NCBI GenBank assembly: GCA_045534575.1
Contig: JAZSJZ010000005.1
Location: 210,504-274,503 of the forward strand
From: UBA4636 sp045534575
GTDB lineage: Bacteria > Bacillota > Clostridia > Christensenellales > Borkfalkiaceae
DNA length: 64,000 nucleotides
Direction: 5' to 3'
The position numbers and the translations under genes were made by a program. Positions 57,891 to 64,000 of the stretch are shown here, piece by piece; the first letter of the stretch is position 1; every line of letters starts with the position of its first letter. The notes beneath the pieces were generated by a model. It was not told the origin of the DNA. It searched no databases and saw only the letters and a list, made by a program, of their open reading frames with translations.

Positions 57891-59516
57891 TTAATACATT
57901 CCGCCCATTCCACCGCCTTGTGGCATTGGTGGTTCTGGCTCGGGAATATCGGTTACGATGCTTTCGGTCGTTAAAAGCGTTGATGCGATAGACGCTGAGT
58001 TTTGAAGGGCAGAGCGGGTAACCTTGGTTGGGTCGATAATGCCGTCTGCAACCATATCGGTATATTCGTTAGTTAAGAAGTTAAAGCCAAAGTTTGCTTT
58101 CTTTGCGGTCATAATCTTGTTAACGATAACCGAGCCGTCAAGACCTGCGTTTTTAGCAATTTGTCTAATAGGCTCTTCAATTGCGCGAATAACGATTTCA
58201 GCGCCCGTTTTTTCATCGCCTTTTAGCGTTGAAGCAAGGCGTTTTAACGAAGGAATAGTCGAAAGAAGGGCAACGCCACCGCCAGGAACGATACCTTCTT
58301 CAACGGCTGCTCTAGTTGCGGCAAGAGCGTCTTCAATTCTTAATTTCTTTTCCTTCATTTCAACTTCGGTTGCAGCGCCAACGTTGATAACGCCAACGCC
58401 ACCAGCAAGTTTAGCAAGGCGTTCTTGAAGTTTTTCTCTATCGTAATCGCTAGAAGTTTCAGCAATTTGCGACTTGATAGCCATAATTCTTGCCTTAATA
58501 GCGTCGCTATCGCCAGCGCCGTCAACGATGGTTGTGTTATCTTTATCAACCTTAACTTGAAGGGCGTGACCTAGCATATCCATAGTGAAATCTTTAAACT
58601 CAATACCAAGGTCGCTAGATAGCACTTGACCGCCAGTTAAAATAGCAATATCTTCAAGCATTGCTTTTCTTCTATCACCAAAGCCCGGTGCTTTAACTGC
58701 TACGCAGTTGAACACGCCTTTTAATTTGTTAACAACAAGCGCGGCAAGCGCATCACCTTCAACTTCTTCAGCGATGATTAAAAGTTTCATACCTTGTTGG
58801 GCGATAGGCTCAATAACAGGTAAAATCTCTTGGATAGAAGAAATTTTTCTATCGGTGATTAAAATTGCAGGCGAATCAAGAACGGCTTCCATTTTATCGG
58901 TGTTGGTAACCATATAAGCCGAAGCATAGCCACGGTCGAATTGCATACCGTCAACGGTGGTGAGTTCGGTTTTCATTGTTTTGCTTTCTTGAATAGTGAT
59001 AACGCCGTCTTTACCAACTTTTTCCATTGCGTCTGAAATTAACGCGCCAATTTCATCGTCGCCAGCGGAAATAGAGGCAACTTGCGCGATAGATTTTTTA
59101 CCGTCAACAGTTTTAGAAGCATCTTTCAATGCCTCAACTGCAACTAAAACGGCTTTCATAATACCTTTCTTTAAAATGATAGGGTTTGCGCCCGCAGCAA
59201 GGTTTTTCAAGCCTTCTCTAATCATTGCTTGAGCAAGAACTACAGCAGTTGTCGTTCCGTCGCCGGCAACGTCGTTAGTTTTTGTGGAAACTTCTTTAAC
59301 AAGTTGAGCACCCATATTTTCAAACGGGTCTTCAAGTTCGATTTCTTTTGCGATAGTAACGCCGTCGTTAGTGATTAAAGGCGCGCCGTATTTCTTATCG
59401 AGAACTACGTTTCTGCCCTTAGGTCCAAGTGTGATTTTTACGGTGTTAGCAAGCGTATTTACGCCATTTTCAAGCGCTTTTCTTGCTTCTTCGCCAGTTT
59501 TAATTTGTTTAGCCAT
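57891..59516 (-). CDS. groEL: Chaperonin GroEL (60 kDa)
   Basis: This 541-residue protein is full length and shows the GroEL blocks: KITLGPKGRNVVLDKKYG, DVAGDGTTTAVVLAQ (ATP site with the catalytic Asp), the apical domain, and GGGVALL. It ends with the usual GGM-type tail (MPQGGGMGGMY). GroEL with GroES folds proteins in an ATP-driven cage. It lies 18 bases downstream of groES on the minus strand, in the CIRCE-controlled unit. Ribosome site AAAGGAG precedes the ATG. Confidence 0.98.
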   Translation of the reverse strand: MAKQIKTGEEARKALENGVNTLANTVKITLGPKGRNVVLDKKYGAPLITNDGVTIAKEIELEDPFENMGAQLVKEVSTKTNDVAGDGTTTAVVLAQAMIREGLKNLAAGANPIILKKGIMKAVLVAVEALKDASKTVDGKKSIAQVASISAGDDEIGALISDAMEKVGKDGVITIQESKTMKTELTTVDGMQFDRGYASAYMVTNTDKMEAVLDSPAILITDRKISSIQEILPVIEPIAQQGMKLLIIAEEVEGDALAALVVNKLKGVFNCVAVKAPGFGDRRKAMLEDIAILTGGQVLSSDLGIEFKDFTMDMLGHALQVKVDKDNTTIVDGAGDSDAIKARIMAIKSQIAETSSDYDREKLQERLAKLAGGVGVINVGAATEVEMKEKKLRIEDALAATRAAVEEGIVPGGGVALLSTIPSLKRLASTLKGDEKTGAEIVIRAIEEPIRQIAKNAGLDGSVIVNKIMTAKKANFGFNFLTNEYTDMVADGIIDPTKVTRSALQNSASIASTLLTTESIVTDIPEPEPPMPQGGGMGGMY

Positions 59517-59534
59517 AAATTAACTCCTTTAATT

Positions 59535-59819
59535 TTATTCTACGATTGCCAAAATATCGCTTTGGCGGATGATTGTGAATTCCTTTCCGTCAACCTTAAA
59601 ATCACTTCCTGCAAATTTAGAGTAGAGAACAACGTCTCCAACCTTAACTTGCATCGTGATTTCTTTTCCGTCGATAATTCCGCCAGGACCAACCGCAACA
59701 ACTTTTGCCGTTTGTTGCTTTTCTTGTGCGGCAGAAGGTAAAATGAAACCGCTCTTTGTGGTCTCTTCTTTGCTAGTTTGTTCAACAACTACCTTATCAA
59801 ATAAAGGTTTTATCTTCAT
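59535..59819 (-). CDS. groES: Co-chaperonin GroES (10 kDa)
   Basis: This 94-residue protein begins MKIKPLFDKVVVEQ and contains the mobile loop (SKEETTKSGFILPSAAQEK) and GDVVLYSKFAGSDFKVDGKE, typical GroES. The start is the ATG ending at 59819; a longer frame to 59912 would cross the CIRCE and promoter. It is the first gene of groES-groEL, under the promoter and operator at 59852-59912. Confidence 0.98.
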   Translation of the reverse strand: MKIKPLFDKVVVEQTSKEETTKSGFILPSAAQEKQQTAKVVAVGPGGIIDGKEITMQVKVGDVVLYSKFAGSDFKVDGKEFTIIRQSDILAIVE

Positions 59820-59851
59820 TTTTATTCCTCCAAGAATAATATTTTTAAGTT

Positions 59852-59878
59852 TTAGCACTCTCGTTAAAAGATTGCTAA
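59852..59878 (-). promoter_or_regulatory. CIRCE operator (HrcA-binding site)
   Basis: TTAGCACTC (59852-59860), 9-base spacer, GATTGCTAA (59870-59878). Consensus is TTAGCACTC-N9-GAGTGCTAA, so one base differs. It lies between the promoter and the groES start, where HrcA would block transcription. hrcA itself is not in the window. Confidence 0.93.
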
Positions 59879-59883
59879 TATCA

Positions 59884-59912
59884 ATTATAATCATATTATA
59901 TGCGCTTGTCAA
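59884..59912 (-). promoter_or_regulatory. Promoter of groESL
   Basis: On the minus strand TTGACA (59912-59907) and TATAAT (59889-59884) are exactly 17 bases apart, a perfect consensus promoter. Confidence 0.92.
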
Positions 59913-60046
59913 CGGAATATGAAAGCAAAATATGAAAAAATTGTCTTATTATGGTTAAATTTTCGGTAAGGTTTGGTTAATTTTTTATGTGGCGTAAAAT
60001 TTGAGCGCTAAAGTTTTAAAATGTGATTTTTAATTTTGTTTTTCTA

Positions 60047-60075
60047 TTGCAAAAAGATAACGTTTGTGGTAAAAT
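60047..60075 (+). promoter_or_regulatory. Promoter for the dCMP deaminase gene
   Basis: TTGCAA at 60047-60052, 17-base spacer, TAAAAT at 60070-60075; AGAGGTG precedes the ATG. Confidence 0.65.
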
Positions 60076-60103
60076 AACTAAAACAAGGAATAAGAGGTGT
60101 TTT

Positions 60104-60556
60104 ATGGATAAATGGGATAAGCGTTTTATAGAAATGGCAAAGGTAGTTGGTTCGTGGTCTAGTTGCTATCAACAAAATAGGCACGTCGGCGCAGTTATCG
60201 TTAAAAATAAACGTGTTTTAACCACTGGCTATAACGGCGCACCGTCTGGCGTTAAAAGTTGTGTTGAAAGGGGCGAGTGTTTGAGGAGAAAGTTAAACAT
60301 TGCAAGCGGAACTCGCCAAGAAATGTGCTATGCCGTTCACGCTGAGCAAAATGCAATTTGTCAAGCGGCGAAGTTAGGCATTTCGCTAGAGGGCGCAACG
60401 CTTTACTGCACGCATCAGCCTTGCACTATCTGTTGCAGAATGATAATAAACGCAGGAATAAAGAAGGTTATTTACGCCGAAGGCTATCCAGACGATTTCT
60501 CGTTAGAAATTTTCAAAGAATCTGGTGTTGAGTGCGTTAAATTTGAGGAGAACTAG
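60104..60556 (+). CDS. dCMP deaminase (ComEB-like)
   Basis: This 150-residue cytidine/deoxycytidylate deaminase has VHAEQNAI (~87-94) and the Cys pair in HQPCTICCRMI (~106-116), the zinc site. RHVGAVIVKNKRVLTTGYNGAPSGVK is split over the earlier core. It converts dCMP to dUMP for thymidylate synthesis. ComEB of Bacillus is the closest named family. The start is ATG 60104 behind AGAGGTG; the frame upstream lacks a ribosome site. A cyclophilin gene follows after one base. Confidence 0.93.
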   Translation: MDKWDKRFIEMAKVVGSWSSCYQQNRHVGAVIVKNKRVLTTGYNGAPSGVKSCVERGECLRRKLNIASGTRQEMCYAVHAEQNAICQAAKLGISLEGATLYCTHQPCTICCRMIINAGIKKVIYAEGYPDDFSLEIFKESGVECVKFEEN

Positions 60557-60557
60557 T

Positions 60558-61073
60558 ATGAAAAAACCTATCGTAACTTTTAAAACCACGCTTGGCGAAA
60601 TTAAGGTCGAGCTTTACCCTGATATTGCGCCTAACACCGTTAACAATTTTATTTCGCTCGTTAAAAAAGGTTTCTATAACGGCTTAATTTTCCATAGAGT
60701 TATCAAAAACTTTATGTTGCAAGGTGGCGACCCTAAGGGAAACGGCACGGGCGGTCCCGGCTATACCATAAAAGGCGAGTTTTCTATGAACGGCTTTAAA
60801 AACGAGTTAAAGCACGAGCGTGGCGTTATCTCTATGGCTAGAGCAATGCACCCTAACAGCGCAGGCTCGCAATTTTTTATTATGCACGTAGATTATCCTT
60901 ATCTTGACGGCGAATATGCTAGTTTTGGTAAAACCATAGAAGGTTTTGACGTTATCGATAAGATAGCAAACGTTCAAACCGCTTATGGCGATAAACCTTT
61001 GACTGACGTTGTTATGCTCGAAGTTAGCGTTGAAACTTTTGGCGAAATTTACCCTGACCCGATTAAGGCTTAA
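60558..61073 (+). CDS. Peptidyl-prolyl cis-trans isomerase, cyclophilin type
   Basis: This 171-residue protein is a single cyclophilin domain with no signal peptide, so it acts in the cytosol. The motifs FHRVIKNFMLQGGDPKGNGT (~44-63) and the active-site stretch RGVISMARAMHPNSAGSQFF with the Gln-Phe pair are present, and YASFGKTIEGFDVIDKI follows. It helps proline isomerisation in folding. It is probably cotranscribed with the dCMP deaminase gene just upstream. The start is ATG 60558 behind GAGGAG. Confidence 0.95.
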   Translation: MKKPIVTFKTTLGEIKVELYPDIAPNTVNNFISLVKKGFYNGLIFHRVIKNFMLQGGDPKGNGTGGPGYTIKGEFSMNGFKNELKHERGVISMARAMHPNSAGSQFFIMHVDYPYLDGEYASFGKTIEGFDVIDKIANVQTAYGDKPLTDVVMLEVSVETFGEIYPDPIKA

Positions 61074-61150
61074 TAAAAGTTTAATTATAAAATTCAATAA
61101 ATAAGTTATAATCAGTAATCATTTTGGCATATTGTTTTTGGGGTGCTTTA

Positions 61151-61942
61151 ATGGTTGCTGATTTTCATAATGACTATTTAACGGCTAAAAACTTTGAAAA
61201 AATTCTAAAAGGCTATAAAAATTCGCAGAATTTAATCGTTTCGGCGATTTTTAAGGGAAAGAATTCATATTATAAGACTTTGCGTCTTGCTGAGTTCTTT
61301 TTTAAAAACAAAGCCGAAAACCTATTCTTAGCCTATGAAGATTTCTCTTACGACGTGAAGTTCTCTCTTTTAGAGAGACTTTTGTCTTTTATGCCAAAAT
61401 ACGTTACCTTAACGTGGAACGGCGAAAATCTTTTGGGTGGCGGAGTGGGCTCGAACCTTCCACTAACTAGTCGCGGAAAAGACGTTATAAATCTTTTAAA
61501 CCAAAGAAAAATTGCCGTTGACCTTGCTCATCTTTGTAGAAAAAGTTTTTTCGAAGCGATAGAAATTGCCGATACGGTTGTCTGCTCGCACGCTTGTTTT
61601 AGCAAGGTTAGGGAGCATAAAAGAAATTTATCGGGCGAACAAATTAAACTAATTATTGAGAAGGGCGGAATTGTTGGCTTAACTTTTTATAGCGAGTTTT
61701 TGGATGAAAATGGCGCAAGTATTGATAGCGTTTTAAGGCATATCTGCTATTTTTTAGATAATTTTTCGTCAAATAACTTGGCGCTCGGCACAGATTTTTT
61801 CGGTTGCGAAGATTTCCCTCAAGGCTTTAATGATTACGGGTTTGAAAACGTTTTAAGATATAAACTTGAGAATTTGGGCGTAAAAAACGAGATAATCGAC
61901 GATATTTTCTATAAAAATCTATCGGCGTTCTTGCAAAATTAA
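61151..61942 (+). CDS. Membrane dipeptidase-like protein (peptidase family M19), short form
   Basis: This 263-residue protein matches the M19 (renal dipeptidase) pattern: DFHNDYL (metal His and Asp, ~4-10), Glu in LAYEDFS, AVDLAHL, the histidines in CSHACFSKVREHKRNLS, and LALGTDFFGCEDF near the end. M19 enzymes cut dipeptides. Most are ~310-400 residues, so this is a compact version with shorter loops; there is no signal peptide. The metal ligands appear complete by eye. The start is ATG 61151, with GGGG 7 bases upstream. Confidence 0.82.
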   Translation: MVADFHNDYLTAKNFEKILKGYKNSQNLIVSAIFKGKNSYYKTLRLAEFFFKNKAENLFLAYEDFSYDVKFSLLERLLSFMPKYVTLTWNGENLLGGGVGSNLPLTSRGKDVINLLNQRKIAVDLAHLCRKSFFEAIEIADTVVCSHACFSKVREHKRNLSGEQIKLIIEKGGIVGLTFYSEFLDENGASIDSVLRHICYFLDNFSSNNLALGTDFFGCEDFPQGFNDYGFENVLRYKLENLGVKNEIIDDIFYKNLSAFLQN

Positions 61943-61949
61943 AAAATTC

Positions 61950-61978
61950 TTGACAAATTTGTATTCATATTATATAAT
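61950..61978 (+). promoter_or_regulatory. Perfect consensus promoter for the phosphohexomutase gene
   Basis: TTGACA at 61950-61955, 17-base spacer, TATAAT at 61973-61978. Confidence 0.88.
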
Positions 61979-62018
61979 AATATAACTTCAAAAAATTTTA
62001 TTTTAAAGGTTGTTGTTT

Positions 62019-63749
62019 ATGAGTTATAAAATCGCTTATGAAAACTGGTTAAAAAATACGCGCCTTTCATCGGACGGCGTTAGAGAACTCGAAGAAATTC
62101 GTAGCAATCTCAAAGAGATTGAATATCGTTTTGGCGCATCGCTAAAGTTCGGAACTGCGGGTATGCGTGGGCTTATCGGTATGGGCACGAATATGATGAA
62201 CGTTTATACCGTTAAAAGGGCAACGCAAGGGCTTTGTGAATATATTAAGAGTTTGGGAAAGGTTGCAATGCAAAAGGGCGTTGCTATCTCTTACGATACC
62301 AGAAGAAAAAGCGAGGAGTTTGCTCTAGCATCTGCCGGCGTTCTTATTGAAAACGGCATTAAAGTTTATATTTACGGCGAGGGAAGGCCAGTTCCTATGC
62401 TAAGCTATGCCGTTCGCGCGCTTAATTGCACGGCTGGTATTATGATTACGGCTAGCCACAACCCTAAAGAATATAACGGCTACAAGGTTTACGGAAGCGA
62501 CGGGGCTCAAATGTCGCCCGAGGCTACGGCTGAAGTCGTTAAATATATTGATTCTATCACCGATTATTTCTCGGTAAAATCTGTTTCAATTCCGTCTGTG
62601 AAGATGGCAAAAAAGCACGGCGCTGTCGTTCTAGGCTCTGCTTTTGAGAAAAAATACTATGATGAACTTTTAAAACTTTGCTTATCTAAAGACGCAATTA
62701 AGCGTCAAGGTGGCAAGATTAAACTTGTTTACACGCCTATCCACGGCACAGGCTTTGTTCCAGTTACCACCGTTTTGAAAAAACTTGGAATTAAGGCGAC
62801 TATCGTTGAGACTCAAACCAAGCCAGACACTGAATTTTCTACGGTTGAAGTTCCAAACCCTGAGTTTAAAGAAACGCTTTCAATGGGTATTGAACTTGCT
62901 AATAAAATTCAAGCCGACGTTGTTTTTGGCACTGATCCCGATTGTGATAGACTAGGCGTTGCAATAAGAAATAAGTCTGGCGAGTTTACTGCACTTACCG
63001 GTAACCAAGTTGGCGTTCTTCTATTAAATTATGTTTTAACTCGCTTAAAACAAGACGGAAGACTGACCGATGATTCTTTTGCCGTTAAAAGTTTTGTATC
63101 AACGGGGCTCGCGTCTGCTGTTGCAAAAAGTTTTGGCGTTGAACTAAAAGACGTTCCCGTTGGGTTTAAATTTATCGGTGAAAAGATTAAAGAGGCGGAA
63201 GAGAGTGGAAAGGGAACTTTCGTTTTCGGCTTCGAAGAAAGTTGTGGCTACTTAAGAGGCACGCACGCGCGCGATAAAGACGCTGTCGTTGCTTCAATGC
63301 TTTTTGCTGAACTCGTTTGCTACTATAACGATAAAAACATTTCCGTTTTCGACGTTTTAGAAGGAATTTATCAAAAACACGGCTACTGCGTTGATAAAAC
63401 AGAAAGCATTGCTTTTAGCGGTTTGAACGCTATGGCGGAAATGAATTCTGCGGTTTTAGCCGTTAGCCAAAAGAAAATCGATAAGATTGACGAATTTAAC
63501 GTTCTAGCCGTTAGAAACTATGAAACGGGCGTTAGAACAACGATAGACGGAAAGCAAGAAAAGTTAGAGTTTTCTAAACTCAACTGCTTATATTTCGAGC
63601 TTGAAACGGGTGGTTTTGTTTGCTTAAGACCAAGTGGAACCGAGCCAAAACTTAAAATTTATTATTCAGTTTACGCAAAAGACGTATTATCAGCTAACGA
63701 GGCTATTGCTAAACTTTCAAAGGCTTTTTCCTTTATTTTAAAGGGCTAA
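62019..63749 (+). CDS. Phospho-sugar mutase (phosphoglucomutase/phosphomannomutase)
   Basis: This 576-residue alpha-D-phosphohexomutase has the four family sites: the phosphoserine loop MITASHNPKEYNGYK (~143-157), the metal loop GTDPDCDRLGVA (~303-314), the sugar loop GFEESCGYLRG (~403-413) and the phosphate-binding RPSGTEPKLKIYYS near the end. Length and the opening KFGTAGMRG fit the PgcA-type phosphoglucomutase, which interconverts glucose-1- and glucose-6-phosphate for glycogen or envelope sugars. Mannose use is possible. It has its own strong promoter. Confidence 0.94.
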   Translation: MSYKIAYENWLKNTRLSSDGVRELEEIRSNLKEIEYRFGASLKFGTAGMRGLIGMGTNMMNVYTVKRATQGLCEYIKSLGKVAMQKGVAISYDTRRKSEEFALASAGVLIENGIKVYIYGEGRPVPMLSYAVRALNCTAGIMITASHNPKEYNGYKVYGSDGAQMSPEATAEVVKYIDSITDYFSVKSVSIPSVKMAKKHGAVVLGSAFEKKYYDELLKLCLSKDAIKRQGGKIKLVYTPIHGTGFVPVTTVLKKLGIKATIVETQTKPDTEFSTVEVPNPEFKETLSMGIELANKIQADVVFGTDPDCDRLGVAIRNKSGEFTALTGNQVGVLLLNYVLTRLKQDGRLTDDSFAVKSFVSTGLASAVAKSFGVELKDVPVGFKFIGEKIKEAEESGKGTFVFGFEESCGYLRGTHARDKDAVVASMLFAELVCYYNDKNISVFDVLEGIYQKHGYCVDKTESIAFSGLNAMAEMNSAVLAVSQKKIDKIDEFNVLAVRNYETGVRTTIDGKQEKLEFSKLNCLYFELETGGFVCLRPSGTEPKLKIYYSVYAKDVLSANEAIAKLSKAFSFILKG

Positions 63750-63799
63750 AATAAACTTAAAAAAGTTGAAAAAAAGTTTTTAAATTTATTGAAATTTGC

Positions 63800-64000
63800 T
63801 TGACTTAAAAAGTATATAATGATATTATGTATAGGCTGTCGCAAAAACTAGCGACGAAAAAGTAGCGGTTGCTACTTAAATGAAGATTGACAACTACATA
63901 GTAAATTTAGACGAGATAACGAAAGTTATCAAGAACAAAGTACAGAAAGGCAATTAAAGAAAAAACGAGCTAATCGAAAGATTAGTAAAAGGTTAATACG
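63800..64000 (+). promoter_or_regulatory. rRNA-operon-like promoter and leader at window edge
   Basis: TTGACT (63800-63805) and TATTAT (63823-63828) are 17 bases apart; a second TATAAT lies at 63815-63820. The leader has short stems (TGTCGC/GCGACG, GTAGC/GCTAC) and then TGACAACTACATAG (63887-63900), a phrase seen in the leaders and spacers of Firmicutes rRNA operons. This is followed by further small AT-rich stems (TAACGAAAGTTA and CTAATCGAAAGATTAG). The likely next gene is an rRNA just beyond 64000. No coding frame is seen from 63750 to the end. Confidence 0.5.

Noticed and set aside
1..64000. Insertion sequence, integrase, prophage or defence genes
   Set aside because: All sizeable frames were assigned to housekeeping or envelope genes; no transposase, integrase, Cas or restriction motif was seen.

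Overview
The window reads as one contiguous piece of a low-GC Firmicutes (Bacillota) chromosome, most likely an uncultured Clostridia lineage of the gut type. The reasons are the gene families and their order: a DUF4364/TSCPD pair, HemZ beside a bifunctional Rel, the rimP-nusA-ylxR-ylxQ-infB-rbfA-nrnA-truB-ribF operon, yajC-secDF-recJ-rel, a T-box before thrS, an L20-type leader before infC-rpmI-rplT, and CIRCE before groESL. Coding is dense and mostly on the + strand, reading frames fit the standard code, and Shine-Dalgarno sites are strong. I cannot name a genus. I found no tRNA gene, insertion sequence, prophage or CRISPR array. An rRNA-operon-like promoter and leader begins at the right edge.

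Layout: 1-2857, the 3' end of ileS and two RNA-modification enzymes. 3029-5364, a wall or surface protein anchored by one helix, and a polytopic membrane protein. 5457-9215, small regulators (DUF4364, NrdR), a NUDIX hydrolase and short envelope proteins. 9328-14911, a Ca-type P-ATPase, a YtxC-like protein, and T-box-thrS. 15124-17833, infC-rpmI-rplT, a SpoU-family methyltransferase and yebC. 18113-19357, an HtrA-like lipoprotein protease. 19605-24095, ruvCAB-queA-tgt (recombination and queuosine). 24169-30553, degV, yajC, a TIGR04086-like protein, a pectate lyase lipoprotein and secDF. 30617-37011, recJ, rel, an MBL hydrolase and hemZ. 37134-39733, rpsO and pnp. 39821-43691, an SDR, lon and ysxC. 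43757-44704, an ArsR regulator flanked by two tiny hydrophobic proteins. 44920-48898, an ECF S component, coaX, ispG and a PolC-like exonuclease without a polymerase. 49047-57796, the nusA-infB operon extended to ribF and an endonuclease IV-like gene. 57891-59819, groESL on the minus strand. 60104-63749, dCMP deaminase, cyclophilin, an M19 dipeptidase-like protein and a phosphohexomutase.

Most genes are core information processing, so the window is largely ordinary. The unusual points are: (i) at the usual polC position between ispG and rimP there is only the PolC N-terminal/OB part plus the DEDDh exonuclease, with no PHP or polymerase domain; (ii) several RNA-level switches, namely an AUU start for infC behind an L20-like attenuator, an attenuator-like hairpin before rimP-nusA, and a yajC terminator whose 3' arm carries the next gene's Shine-Dalgarno; (iii) a pectate lyase with a perfect consensus promoter set inside the yajC-secDF cluster; and (iv) two very small cysteine-containing membrane proteins around an ArsR regulator. 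I see no convincing new defence or mobile system.
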